Under the pieces are notes generated by a model, which had not been told where the DNA came from, made no database searches, and saw only the letters and a program-made list of their open reading frames with translations. From Exobasidium rhododendri (taxonomy: Eukaryota; Basidiomycota; Exobasidiomycetes; Exobasidiales; Exobasidiaceae), in contig CP110632.1 of NCBI GenBank assembly GCA_026210745.1, positions 4,917,868 through 4,981,867 on the forward strand: a stretch of 64,000 nucleotides of DNA, given 5' to 3'. Position numbers and translations under genes: made by a program. Below are positions 42,566-51,377 of the stretch, piece by piece. Position 1 is the first letter of the stretch, and each line of letters starts with the position of its first letter.

Positions 42566-42709
42566 TGTACTAGTGTCGTAGTGCTAGAGATCGGACGATT
42601 CGCAACGGGCTTGTGTGTTGCTCTGCTTGGATCGCCATCTTTTAGGCTGGATTTATATACGCGCTCACTTTTGCAGAATCTGTTGAGTGAAGCCTAAGGC
42701 AAAAAAGAG

Positions 42710-42753
42710 TAAGATGACCGTAAGATGACCGTAAGATGACCGTAAGATGACCG
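42710..42753. repeat. four tandem copies of TAAGATGACCG
   Basis: Four uninterrupted identical 11-bp units in the upstream region of the short-chain dehydrogenase (minus strand). It could be a multi-copy binding site or slippage-generated minisatellite. Confidence 0.9.
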
Positions 42754-42930
42754 ACGACGCGTTCAAAATAGAGTTTTATTCCACTTCCCGTCACTTGAGC
42801 GATGCAGGTAGCTTGATCGGGGCTAACCTTCGCTGCTTGCGCCACCAATTGCTCTGGCGTATGACTGGCTCTACGATGCAGAGAAGGAGACATGGATGAG
42901 AAACGCGTGCCAGTGCTAGCCGACTGGTAT

Positions 42931-44181
42931 CTACACACCATCAAAGTACATCCACCACTTTTGCGCAAATGATTCGCCGACTTCCCATGCCATTTCGTAT
43001 GTCGGATCACTGCCCCAGACAATCATCGCCGGTTCACTCCTTGTGGCTGATTGTTGCTCGTTAGAACGTTCAGGATGCAGGTCGTCGCACAGTTCATCCT
43101 CGTCGATGAGGTGCAACGTCGACAAGATCCGTTCGCGCACCGACGGCCATGGAAAACAGACGTCCTGAGATAGAGAAAGAGATAGAGATAATGGGTGAGG
43201 TCTACTACCCTTAGCTTTGCTTTGCCTCACTCTCGTCACTAGCTGCACCGCACGTACAATGTAGGGATGGTGGTCTACTTCCAACTGCGACTTTGTTGGG
43301 TGCCAATTGCTGGCAATATTGCTCCAGTCAAGAATTAGCAGTCCAGCTTGAGGGTCTGAAACAGTTGGGGAGATGCTGGGACATGGCTCAACACCCTCGT
43401 CCCCTCCCACCCCTCCATCCTGTGCGGTTGCTCCAAATCTGCCAAGGTCTGCAAGGTGCAGCGGTACATCGGCATACCGTTGCCACTTCTTATTCCGTAG
43501 TCGTAGCTCCCATTGTTCCCAGCTGGCGCCCACCTGGCTGATGCAAGATTCGTGAGCAAACACGTCGACATGCACGCCCAACTTACTGCAGATCATAGAC
43601 GTCACCTTGCGGTGATCCTCGGGGTCGATCAGTATCGGTGTCCACACGGCTGTGCTGTCTTGTGACAGACAAAGTGGCAATGATCGGAGTACAGGTGTTG
43701 CCGATGTGTCATTCGTCATTGTCATTGTTGATGGCCCGCTTCCATCCAAGAAGTCGTCCATCAAGAAAGGGTTGGTGCCGCAGAAGAGTGACCCCAACTG
43801 CGCTGCGACTGCGCTTTCATTCCTTGGTGCCACAGACGACGTACCTCCTGCAAAATCCATGTCTACGTATTCTGCAGTGAGGCAATCATCCTGTAGTTCT
43901 GGCTCTGGCATTCTCCCTTTGTTGATGAGAATGCCGGCGGGGTCTTGGGAAAGGCGTGCTGGCGGGGCAGCGCTCGCTTTTGATCCCTTAAGGATCTGTC
44001 GATGCCGCTTCTGAGCAAGCCGATTCTGCCTGCGCCGGCGATCCAGCTCCTCCGTGGCAGACAGCTCTACCATGGTTCGCATTGCTGTATAAGCAGAATT
44101 GCAACTCTTGCAGGGTATGCAGTGAGGCGAGGTGAAGAGAAAAGCGACGCCAAGAAGTTGCGGTTCATCATCTCCTACCAT
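42931..44181 (-). CDS. bZIP-type transcription factor with DUF3425 domain
   Basis: Two exons, complement(42931..43164, 43231..44181), 394 aa. D-R-R-R-R-Q-N-R-L-A-Q-K-R-H-R-Q near residue 48 is a fungal bZIP basic region; a full leucine zipper is not obvious, as in many DUF3425 proteins. The carboxy half has L-L-I-L-D-W-S-N-I-A-S-N-W-H-P-T, the H-P-Y-I-V-R-A segment and C-F-P-W-P-S-V-R-E-R-I-L, the DUF3425 pattern. A 66-nt intron (GTGAGG...CTCAG) is open in frame; removing it joins V-T-R to D-V-C-F-P-W-P, as in relatives. ATGs at 44082 and 44073 are alternative starts. It is a nuclear regulator with unknown targets. Confidence 0.8.
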   Translation of the reverse strand: MVGDDEPQLLGVAFLFTSPHCIPCKSCNSAYTAMRTMVELSATEELDRRRRQNRLAQKRHRQILKGSKASAAPPARLSQDPAGILINKGRMPEPELQDDCLTAEYVDMDFAGGTSSVAPRNESAVAAQLGSLFCGTNPFLMDDFLDGSGPSTMTMTNDTSATPVLRSLPLCLSQDSTAVWTPILIDPEDHRKVTSMICSKLGVHVDVFAHESCISQVGASWEQWELRLRNKKWQRYADVPLHLADLGRFGATAQDGGVGGDEGVEPCPSISPTVSDPQAGLLILDWSNIASNWHPTKSQLEVDHHPYIVRAVQLVTRVRQSKAKGSRPHPLSLSLSLSQDVCFPWPSVRERILSTLHLIDEDELCDDLHPERSNEQQSATRSEPAMIVWGSDPTYEMAWEVGESFAQKWWMYFDGV

Positions 44182-44348
44182 AACAGTGTTACGTTAGCGT
44201 AGAAATTTACAGAGACAAGAAATACATTCATGAGTAGCCGCACAGATTAAGGCTCAGCACGCGATTGGGTCGCTTTTGGACCTGATATATGTATACTGAA
44301 CAAGTAGTATCTATGTACCCTTATCAGAAGTGTCACCTGGACTAGGCT

Positions 44349-45005
44349 TCAATTAGATTGAATTCTGTCAACTAAACTTTTATTGGAAGATCTTGAGGCC
44401 TCGTTGTTCTTTTTGCTGCCCCTGACATTAGTCAATTGTACAGCTAGAACATTCTCGTCACTCCAATCTGATCTATTAAGAATTTTGCCCATAATCTTGC
44501 TCTTTGCTTCAATGTACTTGCCCATATCTACCCAGTCTTTCTGAGCAAGCTTCCATTTGACATTGGCATACTCTAGTTGCTAGTCCTTGTCGCCAAGAAG
44601 TATTCCTTTAGCATCCAAATGGTTTCTAAGTGCTTGACAGCCTTGTACCATCACGTACGTGTTCCTCCTCATTTCAGACGTAGCAGGACTTGAATGTTCA
44701 CCCCACGCAGCGTTGCTTAAGCCATATCCTGGTTGTCAGAACTGGATGCAACCAGGTATATTGACCTCGCCACAGTCAAAGTAGCCTGCAGCAACCAGTG
44801 CTCTCCTTGCAGCTGCCACATCTTCCGGAGCAGCAATGATGTCAATGTCAAGCACCGGCTTTGCTGGCAAGCCTGGTATGGAAGTACTACCTACATGCTC
44901 GATCGTGCATGCAGGTACGGCTACCAGGATTGTCTCCAGATCTCTCTTGACTCTCTTGAACTCTTCAGCCCACGCATCATTTGAAGCGCTGATGACGATC
45001 TTCAT
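44349..45005 (-). pseudogene. GrpB / UPF0157-family gene with two internal stops
   Basis: From ATG 45005 the frame encodes the nucleotidyltransferase-like GrpB domain (E-H-V-G-S-T-S-I-P-G-L, K-P-V-L-D-I-D-I, A-A-G-Y, N-I-P-G). It then meets TGA at 44736-44738. The same frame continues as Q-P-G-Y-G and R-R-N-T-Y-V-M-V-Q-G-C-Q-A-L-R-N-H-L, the conserved GrpB carboxy half, with a second stop TAG at 44580-44582. It then runs through Y-A-N-V-K-W-K-L-A and E-A-K to TGA at 44349-44351. Two point changes therefore interrupt an otherwise continuous 216-residue coding frame, with no frameshift. The TGA sits where relatives carry a basic residue, consistent with CGA to TGA. It is probably a recent pseudogene; sequencing error or readthrough cannot be excluded. 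Confidence 0.82.
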
Positions 45006-45801
45006 CTTGAAAGATAAAAGAGCAGATTACTCCGCTCAGCTTTCTTGAAAGCGTGCGCAGTCGGCTGCGCGTCATTTGAAAATGGCCTTACAAATGTTCC
45101 TTCTATATATGATCACGCGTTTGGCACTATTTCCAATATAAGATTGGACCCTTACATAACAGTAGAAGTTCTACAAACGAATACTGTACCGCTTCAATTC
45201 CTTGTGATGTGAAGTCTAAATGAAACATCGCATTGCTAATCATTCATCAGCCTCCTTCAACAGAGCTTGGCATACCTTTGGAAACGGTGTTGGTGCAGAG
45301 CACAAAATCGTGTATGCATATATGTATACATGTGACAACATTATCCTGAGATAACTTTATGTTCCTTTACAAGATGGCTGTATAGATACACATTTACTGT
45401 GGCCCGATTCTCGGTGAAAAGAGAAGAAGGCGCGTGGGTTCATGGAGATCATCAAAAAGTCGCTTCAATGAACGTAGCGAGTAAAAGAAAATTAAGGTTA
45501 GACCCTTATCTCTTACGGTGGAAAGGGGGAACTTCATATCTTAGTACGTTGAAGGCACTGGTTCTCTGGCACCTGCATCCTGAGTTTATGAAGGGGGGTT
45601 TTGATAGTCTCTAGCCTCTCTTCTTCTCTTCCTTGGACACTTCTGGCCCATCGGAAACCCTGTTCGTATTTCAACGTACTCCTTTCTTTCTTCCGCACAA
45701 TCCTGGCAAAGCTTGCGTCATCTCTTCTGGTCTTGATCACCACCACCACCACCACACAGTCAGCCAGCTACAGTCAGCCGCGTGCTGTCTCGTCGTGGAA
45801 G
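45006..45801. other. intergenic, upstream of ABC transporter
   Basis: Divergent spacer between the broken GrpB gene and the ABC transporter. The transporter frame extends upstream without ATG to 45601, including a run of CAC trinucleotides (about 45737-45757). No other gene was seen. Confidence 0.4.
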
Positions 45802-48800
45802 ATGACACGAAGCTTGGACACCGCAGCATATGCTTGTCTCTTAGACGATACTCGCCTTGGGCCGATTGCCGCTTGTCGTTCCTTCGATTTCACCATCTAC
45901 TTTGAGAGTGCAATTCTTTCCCTTCTACCCGCCTGTGCCTTCCTCGTCAGTCTAATAGGTCATCGTCTATTTGTGTGGACGAGCTTACAGCGAGAGCAGC
46001 ACCGGCCCCGACAATCTACGTCGACACCTTTTCAGCAATACATTCAAGTCGCGCTGGCACTTTCTCTCTTCCTCGTCTCCATTGCAAAGTTTTCCGTTGT
46101 CGAAGCTTTTTCACGTAGCACTTCTCCCTTGGCATTCATCGCTCAAGCTTGGATGCTCGTCTCCAGCAGCGCGGTCGAGGTTATTTCCGCGGCAGCAGTG
46201 GCGGCCATCTATGTTGCGGACGCGCGATGGCCGAATAAGTCACTGGATATGCCCATGTTGCTGACCTTTGCCTTCCTTTCTTGCTCTTGCTTGCTGGACT
46301 TGGCCTGGTTGCGCACTGTCGCCCAGAATGACAGCATAGCTCATCAAGCCATCTTTGCATCGATGAGCGGCTTTGAGGTGATTGTCGCCATTCGATTTGC
46401 CGTTCAAACCGCACTTTTCGTTGTTGCTGGCACCGTCAAACGAAGCAACAGCGCTAGCTTAGTCTCGCGGCTGTTCTTCATTTACCTTCTCCCGACGCTC
46501 TGGCGCGGACGACGAGCGCCAATCCAAGTCGAAGAGATGCATGCCTTGGACGAGCAAATTAGTGCTAAGTGCATGTCTCGGAGCTTGTATTTTGCCTGGA
46601 CTGGAAAGACGAATGACGAAGATGCAGGTGATCCTTCCCACAAAAAGAGAAGAGACGCTCTAGCGGCAACATTTAGCAAACCCACCTGCAAGAAAGCAAA
46701 GGCCAACGATGATTCGGCGTCTGTGAAACTAGAGCAGATGGGCAGCGATGTAGGGTTCGCCCTTGCTCCGCCTTCCTTCACTTTCGGAAGCTTCCGTACT
46801 ACATTGAGAGAGCGGACGAGACTGGCGCGGTCCATATTTCGCGCAATGCCAGGTGCTTTGCTGACTCCAGTCCTGCCCAAGCTTGTCATGACCGCCACCG
46901 TCCTTCTCAAGCCGCTCCTTGTCACCGCAACGCTCCGCTACATCGACGATACTACTGTAACAAACACTTCTTCCCTTTCACACGGTCTTGGTCTTGTCCT
47001 CGCTTTTGCTCTCGTGTACAGCTTGGCAGGCTTAGCAACGGGACAATACTTGATCAGCATCTACCACAACAATTGCCAACTCCGGGCCATGCTGGTCCAG
47101 ACGGTCTACATCAAAGCACTCACCCTGTCCGCTGCCCAACTTGCCAACTCGTCTTCCTCTCTCGCTTCGCCGACCAGTCTGACGTCTGTTGACGTCGAAC
47201 GAATCGTCGAGGCCATCGATGCCATTCACGAGGCGTGGTCAGCACTTGTCATTCTCCCCGTCGCAACCTATCTGCTCTTCCAACAAGTTGGCCTCGCCTT
47301 TGTTGCCACACTGATCACCGTTCTTGCCATCTTTGCCGTCATTCCTCTGGCTGCTCGAAATGTCCGCGTCTGTCAGTCGACCTGGAGTCATCGGACGGAT
47401 CAGCGAGTTGGTCTCATGGCGAGCATCGTGGCCCAGATGAAGGCGATCAAGATGTCGAGTCCGCGACTGGAGTCCTTCTTGGCCGTGCGACTATTGCAGA
47501 TGCGAGCAAAGGAGGTCGAAGCATTTCGAAGGTATGGCTTGCGTCTGATTCGTGTGACGTCACTGGGTGTCATATCTGGCGAATTGCTTTTGCTGGCCAC
47601 AATTGCCACTTTTGCTATCATGGTGGCTCTTGGCTGCGCAAACGTTGACGGTCAGACAATCTTTTCCACCAGTCGCATCTTCACTATAATCACCATCCTT
47701 GCCGTCGTTGATACGCCCCTCTTCACGATTGGTCAGCGGTACTCGACAGTGATGTCTTCTGCTTCCAGTATCGATCGGATCAGCAGCTTCCTGCGAGCCG
47801 AAGAGAAGTCAACGCTCAGCAAGGACAACCTAGATCGTGTCTTGAATGACGACAACAATAGCCTGTGTATCGCAGCCGATCTACATGAAGCTTCCTTTGC
47901 CTGGTCAAATACCCCAGAAACGAATTCCTTGCTGGATGGAGTCACTCTTTGCATACGTTCCGGTCAAATCACTGGCGTGTTCGGCGTTACTGGCTGCGGA
48001 AAGTCTTCGCTTTTATGTGCTCTTCTTGGAGAGCTGCCCGTTCGTACTGGCACTTGCTATCTTCCCATGCTGCGGCGTCGAACGGCCTACGTGTCGCAGG
48101 TGCCTTGGATCCTCGATACGGTCACTATTCGACAAAATATTCTGCTGGGCTCTGATATGCGGACGTACAACAGCGAGCGATACCGTGCAGCGTGCTATGC
48201 TTGTGGACTGGACATAGACTTGTTACAGCTCCCACACGGTGATCAGTCCATGCCACGCCAGTTGAGCGGCGGTCAGCGGCAGCGCATAGCATTGTGCCGT
48301 GCAGTGTTTAGTGGAGCGAGTACGTACCTTCTTGATGACCCCTTCTCTGCGCTTGATGCCGCCACCACTGCACAGATCCTTGTCCGCCTGTTTGGACCAC
48401 AAGGGATGCTGAAGGGTGGCGTTGGTGTAGGAGGAAATAACAAAGAAGCCGCAACGGTGATCATGATTGCCTCCTCCACACAAGTGCTTTCGTACTGCAG
48501 CAGCGTCTATTGTCTTTCATCATCCGCGGAGAAAGGGGCAGGACAGCGGCTGAAGAGAGTAGAGGCAGGCAATGTCGCTTCTTTGATGCACAGGATACAA
48601 TTGCCTGGAAAGGGCAAGCACCGTGGGATTGACGACCCGCCCGTTGATAAAGACGATGAAGACACCAACGAGAATGCAGACTGCGCCCAAGAGAAAGATG
48701 GAGACGTCGACGATCAGAATGATGAACAGGAGCTTGTCGCACTCGGCCGCATCCGATGGCAGGTGTATCGCTCGTGGCTGCAGGGAACGGGAATCTGGCC

Positions 48801-50682
48801 GGTCGTGGCGTACTTTATCCTTCTTCTCCTTTCCAACGGCGCCTACTACGGCGAGCAATACTGGCTTCAGGCATGGTCCAAAGACGCTGGTCAAGGCTGC
48901 ACAACTTTGCATCGTTCTTTAGCGGTAAATCTGGGTGTATTCATTGCCATTCAAGCCGCTCGCAGTGCCACTTTTATCGCCGGAACTATCGTCTTTCTGC
49001 AGGTCGCCATTCCTCGCACAGCTGAGCGACTTCACGCCAAAGCACTTGCTGGCGTCTTCAGCCAACCATTCGCTTCTTCTCCTTCTTCCACGGGAAAGGA
49101 CTCGGCAGACACGGGAATGCTCCTCAACCGCTTCTCACAAGACCTCTTTACACTTGATTTTGTTCTCACGCGGTCGTTGATGAATTTGGTTCTCTTTGGA
49201 CAAGATGTTGTGCTTGCACTCATTACGATGGTGATCCCCGCACCTCTGCTCATTGTCGTTGTCGCTTTGGCAGGCGTGCTCTACTTTCTCATGTACAAAT
49301 TGTACATTCCTACCTCTCGACGCCTGCGCCGTGTGGAAATGTCGGAGAAGACGCCGTTGCATGCTCACCTTCGTGCGACGTTGAGCCTCAGCGCACTGCT
49401 CAGTATTCGTGCTGATCGAACCGAGGAGATGGTCGCAGAACGATGTGCCCGCATCTTGGATCGGTCGCAGAAGCCGTACTTTCTGCTATGGCAAGTTCGA
49501 GCGTGCTTTCAAACTTGGCTGAACCTGCTGGCGGCATTGATCAACACGATGCTCATCCTCTTTGCCGTCCTTGCCAAGCATAACGGTGGTGCAAGCGAGA
49601 CAGGAAATCTTGGCGTTGCTCTTGTCTCAGCCACGGCAATAGCGAACATGCTCAATCAATTGATGGTCTCCTACACGGAGGCTGAGATTGCTTCCGTTTC
49701 ACTGGAGCGACTCGAGGCACTCTCCGCTCCGCAGCAACTGAGCAAAGATGTGAAGAGCGAAGACGAGGGTGTAGATGAAGGTAGAGGGGATGCCCTACTG
49801 ATGAGAGGCAGCCTAATCGCGCCGAATCTTCCGTCAATCGAGGCAACAAGCATCTATTTTGACAGAGTCACACTTGGCTATGATGCACACTCTGCTCCAG
49901 TCCTCCAAGATGTGACCTTCTCCGTGATGCCGGGGACACGTCTAGCAGTGGTGGGCAGATCTGGCTCAGGCAAGTCAACACTGCTTTTGTCACTCCTCGG
50001 CTTGTTGACACCAAGAAGAATCCAGGGAGTGGGCACTCTCCCACCTGCAATCTACGTGGGAGGAACAAATCTGCAGCACATTAGCAAAAGACAGGCAAGG
50101 GCACAGACGACAGTCATCTCGCAGGACCCTTTGGTGCTCCCGCTCTCGATTCGAGAGAATCTAGACCCACGATTGAGTGAGAAAGAGGCGTGCGAGTGGT
50201 CTTGCATGCTGCAGGACGAAGGACAAGAAGAGAAAGGAGGATTGCACGGGCTGAAAGGGTCTTCCCTTCCAGATGCAGATCTGTGGGAGGTCCTCCGCAA
50301 GACTGGCCTGGATGAAATTGTCCGGCGTCTGCCTGGCCAGCTCGAACACGTTGTGCAGACAGGTACCTTCAGTGCGGGTCAGAGACAGCTCCTCTGCCTT
50401 GCTCGTGCACTTGTTCAGCAGACGCCTCTTGTCCTCTTTGACGAGGCCACAGCGCACATTGACTCGCAAACAGATGCACGAGTGCAAATCATTCTTCGGC
50501 AAATGCTGGACGAGTCTCAAGCGACTATCGTCACGATTGCCCATCGCATTCAGACGATCATTGATTACGATCTGGTTCTCTTTCTGGATCATGGCCGCAT
50601 ACTCGAATTTGACACGCCCCAGATGCTGCTCTCGAGTCAGACTCGCTTCCGTGCCTTTGCAGACGAGCAAGGGCTGTTGTAA
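45802..50682 (+). CDS. ABC transporter, ABCC (multidrug-resistance-associated) family, full-length
   Basis: Single-exon gene, 1,626 aa from ATG 45802. The amino end has G-P-I-A-A-C-R-S-F-D-F-T-I-Y-F-E, the typical start of fungal ABCC TMD0, followed by about five helices. TMD1 then leads to NBD1 with Walker A G-V-T-G-C-G-K-S-S (near residue 730), signature L-S-G-G-Q-R-Q-R and Walker B Y-L-L-D-D-P-F-S-A-L-D. An acidic linker (about 935-980) and TMD2 follow. NBD2 has Walker A G-R-S-G-S-G-K-S-T (near 1386), a degenerate signature F-S-A-G-Q-R-Q and Walker B V-L-F-D-E-A-T-A-H-I-D. Asp instead of the catalytic Glu after Walker B in NBD1 is normal for ABCC proteins. It exports conjugates or drugs across vacuolar or plasma membrane using ATP. 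Confidence 0.95.
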   Translation: MTRSLDTAAYACLLDDTRLGPIAACRSFDFTIYFESAILSLLPACAFLVSLIGHRLFVWTSLQREQHRPRQSTSTPFQQYIQVALALSLFLVSIAKFSVVEAFSRSTSPLAFIAQAWMLVSSSAVEVISAAAVAAIYVADARWPNKSLDMPMLLTFAFLSCSCLLDLAWLRTVAQNDSIAHQAIFASMSGFEVIVAIRFAVQTALFVVAGTVKRSNSASLVSRLFFIYLLPTLWRGRRAPIQVEEMHALDEQISAKCMSRSLYFAWTGKTNDEDAGDPSHKKRRDALAATFSKPTCKKAKANDDSASVKLEQMGSDVGFALAPPSFTFGSFRTTLRERTRLARSIFRAMPGALLTPVLPKLVMTATVLLKPLLVTATLRYIDDTTVTNTSSLSHGLGLVLAFALVYSLAGLATGQYLISIYHNNCQLRAMLVQTVYIKALTLSAAQLANSSSSLASPTSLTSVDVERIVEAIDAIHEAWSALVILPVATYLLFQQVGLAFVATLITVLAIFAVIPLAARNVRVCQSTWSHRTDQRVGLMASIVAQMKAIKMSSPRLESFLAVRLLQMRAKEVEAFRRYGLRLIRVTSLGVISGELLLLATIATFAIMVALGCANVDGQTIFSTSRIFTIITILAVVDTPLFTIGQRYSTVMSSASSIDRISSFLRAEEKSTLSKDNLDRVLNDDNNSLCIAADLHEASFAWSNTPETNSLLDGVTLCIRSGQITGVFGVTGCGKSSLLCALLGELPVRTGTCYLPMLRRRTAYVSQVPWILDTVTIRQNILLGSDMRTYNSERYRAACYACGLDIDLLQLPHGDQSMPRQLSGGQRQRIALCRAVFSGASTYLLDDPFSALDAATTAQILVRLFGPQGMLKGGVGVGGNNKEAATVIMIASSTQVLSYCSSVYCLSSSAEKGAGQRLKRVEAGNVASLMHRIQLPGKGKHRGIDDPPVDKDDEDTNENADCAQEKDGDVDDQNDEQELVALGRIRWQVYRSWLQGTGIWPVVAYFILLLLSNGAYYGEQYWLQAWSKDAGQGCTTLHRSLAVNLGVFIAIQAARSATFIAGTIVFLQVAIPRTAERLHAKALAGVFSQPFASSPSSTGKDSADTGMLLNRFSQDLFTLDFVLTRSLMNLVLFGQDVVLALITMVIPAPLLIVVVALAGVLYFLMYKLYIPTSRRLRRVEMSEKTPLHAHLRATLSLSALLSIRADRTEEMVAERCARILDRSQKPYFLLWQVRACFQTWLNLLAALINTMLILFAVLAKHNGGASETGNLGVALVSATAIANMLNQLMVSYTEAEIASVSLERLEALSAPQQLSKDVKSEDEGVDEGRGDALLMRGSLIAPNLPSIEATSIYFDRVTLGYDAHSAPVLQDVTFSVMPGTRLAVVGRSGSGKSTLLLSLLGLLTPRRIQGVGTLPPAIYVGGTNLQHISKRQARAQTTVISQDPLVLPLSIRENLDPRLSEKEACEWSCMLQDEGQEEKGGLHGLKGSSLPDADLWEVLRKTGLDEIVRRLPGQLEHVVQTGTFSAGQRQLLCLARALVQQTPLVLFDEATAHIDSQTDARVQIILRQMLDESQATIVTIAHRIQTIIDYDLVLFLDHGRILEFDTPQMLLSSQTRFRAFADEQGLL

Positions 50683-50796
50683 GCTAGGGAAGTTGTAACA
50701 AGGCTAAGCAAGGTCTTATGTAAATATGTATTTATTAACGTTAAAGAAGCTACATGATGAAGCTCGGTAGATGATTTGCAACCTCACACCATTCCT
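50683..50796. other. 3' flank of ABC transporter
   Basis: AT-rich tail-to-tail spacer; no gene. Confidence 0.3.
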
Positions 50797-51233
50797 TCAT
50801 TTCTCGTCGCCGTTCAAGAATGCACGAGCAATTTGTAGAAATGCATTTGTAAGTCTTTCATTGCTATATACTGATCCATTCTTGCGTGCTCCTCCTTGCA
50901 GATCCGAGTCTTGAATACTAGCGTCACGACTACCTGAATTCAAGGCAGCACTCTCGGCAAGAGGTATGCCAAGGCCGAGATCAGATGTAACAGACAGAGG
51001 AGTCGACAAAGAAGTTGCCGTCGATGCCACCGAAGAGGATGCTTCTAGATCGGAGGCGTCTAGATGATCAAAATCTAAGTTTGTGGCCTTTGATCAGTAC
51101 CTGCAAGAAGAGATTGGGAAAGTATGAGGAAACTTACCAGCTTTGAATTTCTTCGGCCCATGTTTTGTTGAAATCAGCAGCTCAGATTGCGTACGAATAA
51201 TCGTACGCCCGGAGCTGTGCGATTAATCGCACG
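50797..51233 (-). CDS. uncertain partial coding region (carboxy-terminal fragment?)
   Basis: A minus-strand frame ending at 50797 is rich in Ser, Asp and Leu. It joins in phase, across a 63-nt GTAAGT...TTAG intron (51075-51137), to an upstream frame reading R-T-I-I-R-T-Q-S-E-L-L-I-S-T-K-H-G-P-K-K-F. The combined frame has no ATG before an in-frame stop near 51235, so it would need a further upstream exon that was not found. No family was recognised. It could be the remnant of a gene disrupted next to the aminomutase, or an unplaced last exon. Confidence 0.3.
51189..51232. promoter_or_regulatory. pair of adjacent palindromes
   Basis: GCGTACGA-ATAA-TCGTACGC (51189-51208) is an inverted repeat with 8-bp arms. 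GTGCGATTAATCGCAC (51217-51232) is a perfect 16-bp palindrome 8 bp further on. They lie between the aminomutase 3' end and the uncertain frame above. Confidence 0.55.
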
Positions 51234-51377
51234 CGTCTTTGACCCCTTCTAGAGACATCAATAATGGTTAGATCACCTTCATCTCTGGCATGGACCCTCA
51301 CTCTAGTAGACAGTTTGGTCTCCTTCCTTCATTTGTCTCAGACTCGTCTCACTTCCCCTATCTCACTTGTCTAGTGT

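Noticed and set aside
45601-45801. Amino-terminal extension of the ABC transporter
   Set aside because: The frame is open but has no ATG before 45802; the typical ABCC start lies just after that ATG.
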